Positions 13,371 through 21,240 of a stretch of DNA of 21,240 bases are shown here, in pieces; the stretch's first letter is position 1, and each line of letters begins with the position of its first letter. The stretch spans positions 1 through 21,240 of the forward strand of contig CALXZF010000122.1 in assembly GCA_944393165.1 (NCBI GenBank), given 5' to 3'. The notes below the pieces were generated by a model that was given only the letters and a program-made list of their open reading frames with translations, had not been told where the DNA came from and made no database searches. A program made the translations under genes and the position numbers. Origin of the DNA: an uncultured Clostridia bacterium. Lineage in GTDB: Bacteria > Bacillota_A > Clostridia > TANB77 > CAG-508.

Positions 13371-14955
13371 TTACTGCCTATACCAATTTTCAAACCCACT
13401 ATATGCTGTATAATTATTTGGATTAACCTCTCCTGTAAGCCTAATTCCATAAACTAATTGGCTTTTATTTCTATATAAACATATAGAAGGCACTTCATCT
13501 TCATATATTTCAATTATTCTATTGTATTTTTCTTTTAGAAGTTCTGTATCAGATATATTTTTAACTTCATTTAAGATGCTTGTAATTTCTTCATTTTCAT
13601 AGTTTGAAATATTGTCTTCACCGAATAAAGTATGTTAAATCAGGACTGTAGCCATTATTCACGCCTGTTATAATCATATCATAATTTTTGTTTTCTAAGT
13701 AATTTTTATATGCTGAATTTGATACCCTATATAGTGATACATTTATTCCTATGTCTTCTAATTGCTCTTCAATTAGTTCTGCTACTTTTACTCTGGTTTC
13801 ATTGCTGTTATCAACTACTAAGTTCAAGTTTAGGTATTGTGTAGTATAATTTTCTGTTTTTCTCCAATAACCATATCTATATTCCCAACCTGCATCTTCC
13901 AAAACTTCTTGTGCTTTTTCTTTATCGTAACTAGATTTACTCTCTTTATCATATAGATAACTACCATAATCTATTGGAAAAGCTGATACATAATAGTTAT
14001 TACTAAAAACAGATGAATTAATCTTATTTTTGTCTATTGCATAATTGATAGCTTGTCTTACTTCTTTATTTTGCAATATGCTATCTTCACAATTTAAACT
14101 TATGAAATCAAGCTCTCTTCCTTTATATTCTTTTGTAACAAATCCTATAGTGCCAATATAATCTTCTACATTTGTTGTAGAAGTACATACCAAATCTATA
14201 TTTCCAATTTTTAGACTATTATATGCATCTCCCATTGTATCGAAAAAAGTAATTACTACTTTATCTATTTTTCTCTCTTTATTAGCTGAATCATACCAAT
14301 TTTCGTTTTGCTCAAGTTCCATGTTTTCTTCTGTTGCAGATGTAACTTTATACATACCTGTTGCAAGTGGTGCTAATCTTGATTTATAAAAATCTTCATT
14401 TTTAAATTGTTCACTTGAAACAATTGGAAATATTAAATTATATTCAAAAAATGGTTCTTCTTTTTTTAGGCTTATTCTAACAGTGTTCCCGTCTATTATT
14501 TCTACTGATTTTACATTTTTCACATTGTCAGAATAAACGGATTTTCCTTCTTGAAGCATTTCTATTGTATATTTCACATCAGACCCAGTTACACTGCTTC
14601 CGTCATCCCATTTTAAATTGTCTTTTAACTTCACAAGATATGTAGTACTGTTTGATTTTGACCATTCTGCTGCCAAGCCTAATTCTATTTCATAATTAGC
14701 TGATAGTTTTAGAAGTGGCTCATATAAAATTGTTGAAAGACTTATTATATCTTGGTTTTTTGTTATAAGTGGATTGATATTATCAAAATCTGAGATTCCA
14801 ATGTTTAATACAGATTCTTCATTTTGATTTGTTTGTACTGTATTAGTTTCTTCATTTACCGGCTCTTCTTGTCCAAAACCTATTTTATATATTGCAAATC
14901 CAATTATACAGATAGCAAAAACAATAAAAATGTATTTTATTATATTTGATTTCAT
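13371..14955 (-). pseudogene. Oligopeptide-type ABC substrate-binding protein, broken by a frameshift
   Basis: A family-5 extracellular solute-binding protein (OppA/DppA type), which normally captures peptides or similar ligands outside the cell. The first frame runs from the ATG at 14955 (AAGGAGG 5 bases upstream) for 445 codons: a membrane segment at residues 4-23 without a clear lipobox, a linker, then IGISDFDNINPL, LYEPLLKLSANYEIELGLAAEWS, LKDNLKWDDGSSVTGSDVKYTI and NKEVRQAINYAIDKNKI. It ends early at 13618 after SPDLTYFIR. The adjacent frame carries on at FGEDNISNYENEE for another 82 codons to a stop at 13371, ending in a normal family C-terminus (GFENWYRQ). One extra T near 13626-13634 would explain this. 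No permease genes are nearby. Confidence 0.85.
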
Positions 14956-14974
14956 ATAGCCTCCTTGCAATATA

Positions 14975-15003
14975 AATATATAACAATCTAAAGTATTTTT
15001 CAA
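14975..15003 (-). promoter_or_regulatory. Sigma-A-type promoter of the binding-protein gene
   Basis: TTGAAA (14998-15003) and TATATT (14975-14980) on the minus strand, 17-base spacing, just after the spoVS terminator and about 20 bases before the start codon. Confidence 0.6.
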
Positions 15004-15015
15004 CCGTTTTTATAC

Positions 15016-15046
15016 AAAAAGAAGCACAATCTAAAATGTGCCCCCT
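15016..15046 (-). terminator. Rho-independent terminator of spoVS
   Basis: On the minus strand AGGGGGCACA pairs with TGTGCTTCTT (10 bp including three or four G-T pairs), followed by TTTTTG. It begins about 15 bases past the spoVS stop. Confidence 0.65.
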
Positions 15047-15060
15047 ATATATTTTCTTAA

Positions 15061-15324
15061 TTATTTTCTTGATTCTACAATAAGTTTAATACCTGTTCTA
15101 TCTTCTCCTTCCACTTCGACTTCTGCAAATGCAGGTATACAAACTAAGTCAACTCCTGAAGGTGCAACAAATCCTCTTGCTATGGCTACAGCTTTTACAG
15201 CTTGATTAAGTGCTCCTGCTCCTATTGCTTGCATTTCTGCCTTGTTAGATTCCTTTACCAAACCTGCGATAGCTCCCGCTACTGAATTTGGATTTGATTT
15301 TGATGAGATTTTTAAAATTTCCAT
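15061..15324 (-). CDS. spoVS: Stage V sporulation protein S
   Basis: An 87-residue SpoVS, a small protein with an Alba-like fold needed in Bacillus for stage V of sporulation (coat and cortex progression). It starts MEILKISSKSNPNSVAGAIAG and contains the conserved MQAIGAGALNQAVKAVAIARGFVAPSG, normal in length (86 in Bacillus). The ATG at 15324 matches the family N-terminus and has GGAAAGG about 8 bases upstream; an ATG 12 codons earlier is unlikely. It lies downstream of ymdB, as in Bacillus, but with its own regulatory region containing two 0A boxes, a promoter and a dyad, and it ends in its own terminator. Confidence 0.97.
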   Translation of the reverse strand: MEILKISSKSNPNSVAGAIAGLVKESNKAEMQAIGAGALNQAVKAVAIARGFVAPSGVDLVCIPAFAEVEVEGEDRTGIKLIVESRK

Positions 15325-15399
15325 TTTTACTACCTTTCCTTCCTTTATAGGTTTTTTCATGTGACCTATAATTTAAAATTGTCTTAATCAACAATAATA

Positions 15400-15428
15400 G
15401 TTATATTACAATTTCTGGAAATTGTCTA
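15400..15428 (-). promoter_or_regulatory. Candidate spoVS promoter with an embedded operator-like dyad
   Basis: TAGACA (15423-15428) and TATAAC (15400-15405) on the minus strand are 17 bases apart. An 8-bp perfect inverted repeat, ACAATTTC-TG-GAAATTGT (15408-15425), fills the space between them and overlaps the -35, where a bound repressor would block polymerase. A second weaker pair (TTGTTG-N17-TTATAG) lies nearer the gene. Confidence 0.5.
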
Positions 15429-15467
15429 TAGCTTTTTGGTAAAAAAAGGAAAAATTCATCGTGTGCT

Positions 15468-15484
15468 TTCGACATTTTTCGACA
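15468..15484 (-). promoter_or_regulatory. Tandem Spo0A boxes upstream of spoVS
   Basis: Two exact copies of the 0A box TGTCGAA on the minus strand (15478-15484 and 15468-15474), ten bases apart, one helical turn. They begin one base after the ymdB stop codon and face spoVS. Paired boxes at this spacing are a known arrangement at Spo0A-controlled promoters. They lie about 40-56 bases upstream of the candidate -35. Confidence 0.7.
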
Positions 15485-15485
15485 C

Positions 15486-16259
15486 TTATTTATAGCTTAT
15501 TCTATGTATGTTTATAGTTTTACAATTTTCATCATTTATTTCAAATACACAACCATTGAGAATCGCATCTCCTTCAGCCAATCTATATCTTTCTGGAAGT
15601 GAAGTAACAAATCTTTTTATTGATGCTTTTACATCCATTCCTATTACTGATTTTTTTGGTCCTGTCATACCTAAATCTGTTATATACCCTGTTCCTTTTT
15701 CAGTTATTTCTTCATCTGCAGTTTGTACATGTGTATGTGTTCCAAATAATATATTTATTTTTCCGTCCAAAAAATATTTCATTGCAATTTTTTCTGCTGT
15801 TGCTTCTGCGTGAAAATCTACTATAATTATGTCCGCTTCTTTTCTTAATTTATTTACTAATTCTTCTGCTACCAAAAATGGATTTTCAGAAAGAATATTC
15901 ATATCTGTTCTTCCAATTAAATTTATAACAGCTATCTTTTTATTTTTGCAATTATAAATATTATATCCTTTTCCTGGAACTCCTTTAGAATAATTTGCTG
16001 GTCTTATTAATTTTGGATTATCTATAAAAGTAAAAATATCCTTTTTGCCCCATGTATGATTTCCCATTGTCATAACATCAATTTTCATGTTTAAAAGAGT
16101 ATTAAAATCTTTAATTGTAAGCCCCATTCCTCCTGAGGTATTTTCTGCATTAACAATTACAAAATCAATACTTTCTTTTTTGATTATATCTGGTAATAAT
16201 TCTTTTAATTTATTTAATCCTATATCTCCTATTATATCTCCTATTGCTAAAACTTTCAT
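15486..16259 (-). CDS. ymdB: Metallophosphoesterase YmdB (TIGR00282 family)
   Basis: A 257-residue phosphodiesterase of the calcineurin-like superfamily; Bacillus YmdB acts on 2',3'- and 3',5'-cyclic nucleotides and affects motility/biofilm switching and RNase Y. Di-metal motifs in order: IGDIIGDIG (7-15), NAENTSGGMG, MGNHTWGKKDI, VDFHAEATAEK and GTHTHVQTADE, then the conserved YITDLGMTGP. The ATG at 16259 gives the family start MKVLAIGDIIG, with GGGG 6 bases upstream. It is normally found after rny (RNase Y); here the gene upstream is a sensor kinase instead. A TATAAT at 16303-16308 suggests its own promoter. Confidence 0.95.
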   Translation of the reverse strand: MKVLAIGDIIGDIGLNKLKELLPDIIKKESIDFVIVNAENTSGGMGLTIKDFNTLLNMKIDVMTMGNHTWGKKDIFTFIDNPKLIRPANYSKGVPGKGYNIYNCKNKKIAVINLIGRTDMNILSENPFLVAEELVNKLRKEADIIIVDFHAEATAEKIAMKYFLDGKINILFGTHTHVQTADEEITEKGTGYITDLGMTGPKKSVIGMDVKASIKRFVTSLPERYRLAEGDAILNGCVFEINDENCKTINIHRISYK

Positions 16260-16302
16260 AATTTGCCCCATTCCTTTCTTTATAGTATAACATCTAGAAT
16301 CT

Positions 16303-16330
16303 ATTATACCACAAATATATTCATTTTAAA
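16303..16330 (-). promoter_or_regulatory. Candidate ymdB promoter
   Basis: TATAAT (16303-16308) with TTTAAA (16325-16330) on the minus strand, 16-base spacing, the -35 overlapping the end of the kinase gene. The -10 is perfect, the -35 poor. Confidence 0.45.
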
Positions 16331-17535
16331 TATTTAATACTAAATTTTGTGCCTTTGTTTATTTCAGATTGAACTGTAATATATCCATTATCTTTTTCTA
16401 TTATAGTTTTAGCAAGAGATAAACCGATTCCCACACTGTCTTTACTTGAATTTTTCCCTTTGTAAAATCTTTCGAAAATATGTTTTAAATCTTCTTTTTC
16501 TATTCCTGTGCCATTATCCACTATATCTATGTATGAATACATTTTATTTTCGCCATATGAAATATATATTTTATTATTAGCATTTGAATGTTCAACACAA
16601 TTTTTTAGAATATTTGTAATTGCTTCGACCTGCCATTTAAAATCGCAAAACACCTGTGATTCGAGATTTGTTTTGATTTCTATTTCAATATTTTTCAAAT
16701 CACATATCATCGCAACTTTCTGTGATGCTTCATCTAAAATGTCTCGAATATTTTCATTTTTTCTATTGAATTTGATTGTGTTTGCATCAAACTTAGACAA
16801 TTTTAATAATGATTGTACGAAGAAATTAATATTAGCAATTTCTCTATATATACTTCTTACAAAATCATTTCGTGTACTTGTATCCATATCTGGATTATCC
16901 AATAAATTATCAAGCATTATCGTAATTGAGGTTAATGGTGTTTTTAATTGATGTGATATATCTTCTAAGGATTTTTTTAGATTTATTTTATCATTTGATG
17001 AACTTTCAGCTTGCTCTTTAAGTTTGACTGTTATTTTATATAATTCATTTTTTAATATAGAAAGTTCATCTTCGCTATTATCCAGTATGTCCAATGCATA
17101 ATTTCCATTATTTATTTCTTCTATATATTTAGTAATTTCAGCTAGTTTCTTGTCTTGTTTTTGCTTGAACCTAATAAATATGCATATTATTGCAATGAAA
17201 AATAGCAATAATACAATTATATCTAAAATCAAAAATACATTATATTCATTTTGATTGGCTAAAATTGAAGTATCCTGAGTAATATCAATACCATACTCTT
17301 TTAATGTATCTTCAGCATTTTGATTCTCACTATTTAAAATTTTAATTATTTCATTTATATCTGTTTCTGGATAATTTTCTTTAATATTATTAATTATGTG
17401 GTTTATGGCTATATTAGTGTTTCTGTTAATGGTATTGTATTCAATAAGATTTATTGTTATAAATACAGAAAAAAATATGGCAAAAACTGCCAATGTGATA
17501 ATAAGATATTTTTTTAAGTTTTCTTTATTCTTCAT
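16321..17535 (-). CDS. Sensor histidine kinase of the ABC-transporter module
   Basis: A 404-residue membrane sensor kinase. Membrane segments at about residues 10-31 and 100-122 enclose an extracytoplasmic loop of some 70 residues, so it is not the very short-loop BceS type. A HAMP-like linker and coiled coil (about 124-190) lead to the H-box DISHQLKTPLTS with phospho-acceptor His195. The ATPase domain has the N-box NILKNCVEHSN (308-318), G1 DNGTGI (340-345), F-box FERFYKGK (354-361) and G2 GIGLSLAK (369-376). All catalytic motifs are intact. The start at 17535 overlaps the regulator gene by 11 bases; AAAGGAG upstream is somewhat distant. It should phosphorylate the adjacent response regulator in answer to an envelope signal. 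Confidence 0.92.
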   Translation of the reverse strand: MKNKENLKKYLIITLAVFAIFFSVFITINLIEYNTINRNTNIAINHIINNIKENYPETDINEIIKILNSENQNAEDTLKEYGIDITQDTSILANQNEYNVFLILDIIVLLLFFIAIICIFIRFKQKQDKKLAEITKYIEEINNGNYALDILDNSEDELSILKNELYKITVKLKEQAESSSNDKINLKKSLEDISHQLKTPLTSITIMLDNLLDNPDMDTSTRNDFVRSIYREIANINFFVQSLLKLSKFDANTIKFNRKNENIRDILDEASQKVAMICDLKNIEIEIKTNLESQVFCDFKWQVEAITNILKNCVEHSNANNKIYISYGENKMYSYIDIVDNGTGIEKEDLKHIFERFYKGKNSSKDSVGIGLSLAKTIIEKDNGYITVQSEINKGTKFSIKYLK

Positions 17536-18178
17536 CAATTCTATACCCAACTCCTTTGATTGTTGTAATTATTGAAGTTCCTAGCTTTTCTCTTATTCGT
17601 TTCATATATACAGTTACTGTATTATCAAATACATCGTTTCCAGTCCAATCCCATATTTTTTCTATTATATATTCTCTTGTGGTTACTTTATTAATATTTG
17701 AAAATAATAGCATTACAATTTTTAGTTCAAGGGAAGAAAAAGAAATTTCTTCATCTCCCTTGTACACACACATTTTATCCAAATCACAAGTAATATCTTT
17801 TACTTTAATAATATTTTTCTTTTTTTCTCTAAGAAATATTTTATTTATTCTTGCTAAAAGTTCTCTTGTAGAAAAAGGTTTAGTTATATAGTCTTCCGCA
17901 CCTAGTTCTAAACCTTTTACCACATCATCTTCTTCATCTCTAGCTGTTAGAAATATCGCCGGAGTGTTATATTTTTCTTTGATTATTTTATATAAATTAA
18001 AACCGTTTCCGTCTGGTAGTGAGATATCTAATATTATTAAATTAAATTTTTCTTTTTCTAACATTTCTGTAGCTTTTAGGACTGTTTCCGCAGATTTTGC
18101 CTCATATCCATTTTGCTGTAGATTATATATTAGTCCTTTTGCTATAGTGTTATTATCTTCCACAAGTAATATTTTCAT
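17525..18178 (-). CDS. OmpR-family response regulator
   Basis: A 217-residue regulator: receiver domain (1-118) with acidic pocket Glu7-Asp8, phospho-acceptor Asp51 in LIILDISLPDGNGF, Thr78 in FLTAR and Lys100 in YITKPFS; then a winged-helix DNA-binding domain (about 125-217) with SSLELKIVMLLFSN, VTVYMKRIREKLG and the final IKGVGYRIDEE. The ATG at 18178 yields the usual MKILLVEDNN start, with AAAAGGA upstream. It lies 51 bases after the permease gene and overlaps the kinase gene, forming one operon with the transporter. It probably controls that transporter; its binding site would lie off the right edge. It could also act on the left-edge transporter operator, but that is a guess. Confidence 0.95.
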   Translation of the reverse strand: MKILLVEDNNTIAKGLIYNLQQNGYEAKSAETVLKATEMLEKEKFNLIILDISLPDGNGFNLYKIIKEKYNTPAIFLTARDEEDDVVKGLELGAEDYITKPFSTRELLARINKIFLREKKKNIIKVKDITCDLDKMCVYKGDEEISFSSLELKIVMLLFSNINKVTTREYIIEKIWDWTGNDVFDNTVTVYMKRIREKLGTSIITTIKGVGYRIDEE

Positions 18179-18229
18179 TTTTTCTATATCCTTTTTTCTT
18201 AAGAGTATATCATACACTCACAAAAATTG

Positions 18230-20851
18230 CTATACATTTTCTTTTCTAATAGTATCAATTATATTTTGTTTATTTACTTTGCTTATTGCAAATCTCATAA
18301 TAATAAACACTATAACAAATACAAATACTATTGAGATAAATATTGCTTTTGTAGGCCATATGAAGCCAAAATCCATTGAATTTGCAAATGCTTTGTATAT
18401 TGCAAATGATGCAATTAACCCTAAAACCACTCCATATAATAGGGCTTTTGCAGAATAGAAAATTGTTTCTAAATTTACCATTCTACCAAATTCTTTTCTA
18501 GTCATTCCTATACTCTTTAACATTGCAAATTCTTTTTGCCTTAACTCTATATTTGATGTTAAAGTATTAAAAATATTAGTTATACCTATTAAGGTTATTA
18601 CTACTATAAAACCATATGCAAATATAGATGTTACTAGTTTTACAGCATTATAAAAGTTCACTTGCTTTTCTATGTTTAAAATATATGAGTCATGATAAGT
18701 ACTTGTAAGATTTTCTTCCAACTCAGTTGGATTTTCTGTGTTAATTGCCAAATAAGTTGGTACAAATTCGGCTACATCTTTATACTCATCAATGTTTATA
18801 ATAATAAGTCCATTTCCATATGATGTTCCTTCCAATCCACGAGGTTTTTCTTCTGTAATTTCTGCTATTTCCAGATTTAATTCTGTTCCATTTAACTTAC
18901 CTGAAACCATATCTCCTTTTTCATAATCAAAAACTCTGCCTCTTATTGTTACTCCTTCTTCTGTATACACATTTGCATAATCATTTAAAATTATTTTGTC
19001 TTTTGCTTCATCATAATTTAGATTCAAGCTTTCAGCAAATTCTTTAAAATCTTTACTGTTTAATCCTTTTACTGTTATTTGTGGTAAATATGATGAATCC
19101 ATATCATTTCCCATGCGTTCTATAGCAAAATTAGACAATGCGTCTTTGTTATTTAGCTCTATTGATGACGACATAGCTTCATGTGATACATCATATATTA
19201 TTGTGTAGTCTTCAATATTGTTGTCATTTACTATTTCCAATAAATCTTGGCCATTATTATTTGCAGATGTTACTCTAATATTATAATCATATTCCTCGTA
19301 ATATCCTGCCATTGCTTCAAATGCATATGTTATTAAAGTAGATGTCGCAATAAATATAAATACACTAATTGCAATAGATACAACCGTTGTTCTATATTTT
19401 TTCTTACTTCTTTTTAGATTTTTGTATGCGATAACTCCGCCCATTCCAAATAATTTCTTTATGAATTTAGGTGATTTTATCTTTTTACTATTAATTTTAA
19501 TTTCATTTGAGCTTTTTATCGCTTCAAGAGGAGTAACTTTGCTTGCTTTTCTTGCTGCAGATAAGCAAGATAAATACACAGTTACAATTCCAAGTATTAT
19601 AGCTACAATAATTGGTACAACAGAAATGTCAAATGCCACAGTAGCTTCTACCACACCATTTAAAATACTTCTTACTAATATTACAAGTATATACACTGCA
19701 AGGATTCCTGCAATAATTCCTAGTGGTATGCCTATTAAACTTAATATCATACCTTCTTGTATAACACTTCTTTTAATTTGTTTTTTTGTTGCTCCAACAC
19801 TTGAAAGCATTCCATACATTTTAATCTTTTCTGTTAACGAAATGGAAAACGCATTTTTTATGCAATATATACTTGTTATCATTATAATTACAACAGCCAC
19901 AATAGATACAGCAACTATCATTTTCATAGTAGAATCACTTGCATTTAAAGCCTCCCATTTTAGCAAATCATAATTAATAGAGTATACATAGTCTGTGTTT
20001 GCGAACTCTCCTGAATTTAAATCCAATCCTATTAATTCTTTAAAATCTTCTTCACAATTCCATGGATTTTTAAGAGAAATATATATGTCTTTTTTTCCTT
20101 CTTCTATCCCATTTGTAACACATGCAAAACCGGCATCTTGAATATATGAAATTCTTCTTATAGGCAAATCATTATTTGATATTATTCCTACTATTGTAAA
20201 TTCTTTGGTATAATTTACTTTCAAATTTTCTTCTGTTATTCTTTGTGGCTCACTATTACTCTCTTCTATTTCAAGATTATTATTGGTTGTTTTTGCACTT
20301 CCGTCTGCATTATACGCATATTCATATGGCAAATAATCCCAACCCGAATTAATATACTCTTCTCCAGCATATCTGTCTCCCAAATTTAAAGTAATTGTAT
20401 CTCCAATTTTATAATTCTTAGTAGAATTATTTAATATATCTTCATTTATCGCAATTTCATTACTATTTTCAGGGTATCTACCGTCTATTAGTTCAAGACT
20501 CATATTGTTAAAACTAGGTTCATTTAATGAATATAAATGAACATATGGTCTTTGACTATTAGTTCCACCTTCTAGCATTGAATATCCCACATCATTTACA
20601 CTGTTTACATCTCTAACATCTCTGTTATTCTTAAATTTTTTGGCATCTTCATTAGTGACATTTGAGAGTTTTAGATGATAATATCCTGTACTATCCACTG
20701 TAGTTGCAACCATGCTTTTCTGCAAACTAGTAACCATGCCAGCAACTGCACAGATAAGAGCTGTTGATAGCATAATGCCAATTATTGTACCAATGGTTCT
20801 CTTTTTATTTAGTTTTAGATTTCTAATTGTTAATTTACTAAAAATACTCAT
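18230..20851 (-). CDS. FtsX-like ABC transporter permease with two FtsX domains
   Basis: An 873-residue permease. Membrane segment 1 (about 18-40) is followed by a large extracytoplasmic domain (about 45-310), three segments ending near 440, then a second half repeating the plan: one segment (about 487-510), an extracytoplasmic domain (about 520-740), and three final segments. Both FtsX domains show the typical KIKMYGMLSSVGATKKQIKR and RQKEFAMLKSIGMTRKEFGR coupling regions. Such duplicated permeases act with a MacB-like ATPase in efflux, lipoprotein handling or peptide resistance. AAGGAG precedes the ATG by 10 bases. The ATPase gene lies immediately upstream and a two-component pair downstream, suggesting a peptide- or envelope-stress-induced transporter. 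Confidence 0.92.
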   Translation of the reverse strand: MSIFSKLTIRNLKLNKKRTIGTIIGIMLSTALICAVAGMVTSLQKSMVATTVDSTGYYHLKLSNVTNEDAKKFKNNRDVRDVNSVNDVGYSMLEGGTNSQRPYVHLYSLNEPSFNNMSLELIDGRYPENSNEIAINEDILNNSTKNYKIGDTITLNLGDRYAGEEYINSGWDYLPYEYAYNADGSAKTTNNNLEIEESNSEPQRITEENLKVNYTKEFTIVGIISNNDLPIRRISYIQDAGFACVTNGIEEGKKDIYISLKNPWNCEEDFKELIGLDLNSGEFANTDYVYSINYDLLKWEALNASDSTMKMIVAVSIVAVVIIMITSIYCIKNAFSISLTEKIKMYGMLSSVGATKKQIKRSVIQEGMILSLIGIPLGIIAGILAVYILVILVRSILNGVVEATVAFDISVVPIIVAIILGIVTVYLSCLSAARKASKVTPLEAIKSSNEIKINSKKIKSPKFIKKLFGMGGVIAYKNLKRSKKKYRTTVVSIAISVFIFIATSTLITYAFEAMAGYYEEYDYNIRVTSANNNGQDLLEIVNDNNIEDYTIIYDVSHEAMSSSIELNNKDALSNFAIERMGNDMDSSYLPQITVKGLNSKDFKEFAESLNLNYDEAKDKIILNDYANVYTEEGVTIRGRVFDYEKGDMVSGKLNGTELNLEIAEITEEKPRGLEGTSYGNGLIIINIDEYKDVAEFVPTYLAINTENPTELEENLTSTYHDSYILNIEKQVNFYNAVKLVTSIFAYGFIVVITLIGITNIFNTLTSNIELRQKEFAMLKSIGMTRKEFGRMVNLETIFYSAKALLYGVVLGLIASFAIYKAFANSMDFGFIWPTKAIFISIVFVFVIVFIIMRFAISKVNKQNIIDTIRKENV

Positions 20852-20902
20852 GATTTATTTTCTCCTTACATAATATATTTAAGTCTCTATAGAATTTTTC
20901 TA

Positions 20903-21240
20903 TCATGCATTCCTTATAATCTTTCCGTCTTCTATCTCCAAAATTCTATCAGCAATTTTAGCAATTTCTATATTGTGTGTAATCATAATAATAGTTTGCT
21001 TATATTCCTTATTAGATTTTTTTAATAAATTTACAATTTCATCACTTGATTTAGAATCCAAGTTTCCTGTAGGCTCATCTGCAAGTATAATACTAGGATT
21101 TGTAATCATTGCTCTGCCTATAGAGGTTCTTTGCTGCTGTCCTCCAGATAATTCATTTGGTAAATGTTTTCTCCTCGACTCTAGTCCTAACGATTGTAGT
21201 AATGTATTTAACTTCTGCTTATCAACTTTTCTGTTATCCA
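20903..21240 (-). CDS. ABC transporter ATP-binding protein, C-terminal part (enters from the right edge)
   Basis: The last 112 codons of a MacB/BceA-type ATPase. Seen: signature LSGGQQQRTSIGRAM, Walker B IILADEPTGNLD, and the H-loop His in IIMITHNIEIAKIADRILEIEDGKI. Walker A and the start are beyond the edge. In the signature, RTSIGRA replaces the more usual RVAIARA, a small variation. It ends 51 bases before the FtsX permease gene and is clearly its partner. It cannot be the missing half of the left-edge ATPase: both fragments include the signature region, with different sequences. Confidence 0.95.
   Translation of the reverse strand, partial: DNRKVDKQKLNTLLQSLGLESRRKHLPNELSGGQQQRTSIGRAMITNPSIILADEPTGNLDSKSSDEIVNLLKKSNKEYKQTIIMITHNIEIAKIADRILEIEDGKIIRNA

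Noticed and set aside
13250..13450. A 66-codon minus-strand frame after the binding-protein gene
   Set aside because: It overlaps the true C-terminal frame of the solute-binding protein (which ends at 13371), lacks a ribosome site, and its product has no protein-like features of note.
15486..16290. Plus-strand open frames within ymdB and other core genes
   Set aside because: They are antisense shadows of well-identified genes in AT-rich DNA and have no expression signals.
1..21240. CRISPR arrays, tRNA or rRNA genes, phage or transposase genes
   Set aside because: I looked for these and saw none. The tandem repeats at 5982-6121 lack spacers, so they are not a CRISPR array.

Overview
The window is AT-rich (by eye about 30% GC), uses AGA for nearly all arginines and A/T-ending codons, and carries sporulation genes (spoVS, a gerW/ytfJ-type gene, a DacF-like D,D-carboxypeptidase) beside recA, recX, scpA, ymdB and rpmE. 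This points to a low-GC, probably spore-forming Firmicute of the Clostridia, most likely an uncultured gut-type lineage. That placement is an inference from gene content and composition. I saw no rRNA, tRNA, CRISPR array or transposase.

Layout. 1-464 (-): start of an ABC ATPase gene that leaves the window on the left, preceded by a repeat-rich candidate operator. 588-1904 (-): DUF6873 protein, small DUF5665 membrane protein, ribosomal protein L31. 2015-4941 (-): alpha/beta hydrolase, condensation-type acyltransferase, DUF6320 membrane protein, then a 52-residue membrane peptide behind a textbook consensus promoter. 4942-6319: a 150-bp element with 19-bp perfect terminal inverted repeats, a VanW-domain gene (+), and a 35-bp tandem/inverted repeat cluster. 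6320-9127: D,D-carboxypeptidase (+), a small unknown gene with foreign-looking codons (-), and a PHP phosphoesterase (+).

9171-16259 (-) is a core block read leftward: ymdB, spoVS, a frameshifted oligopeptide-binding protein gene, recA, recX, scpA, a YtfI-like DUF2953 gene and gerW/ytfJ. It resembles the Bacillus/Clostridium neighbourhoods rny-ymdB-spoVS and scpA-scpB-ytfI-ytfJ, but rny and scpB are missing from the expected positions. 16321-21240 (-) is an ABC transporter/two-component module: an ATPase entering from the right, an 873-residue twin-FtsX permease, an OmpR-type regulator and a sensor kinase.

Most promising signals: tandem perfect 0A boxes and an operator-like dyad upstream of spoVS; a sigma-G-like promoter exactly placed upstream of gerW; the unannotated 52-residue peptide; the hydrolase/acyltransferase/DUF6320 set; and three separate palindromic repeat clusters. 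Nothing in the window is a clearly new defence or mobile system, and most genes belong to known families.
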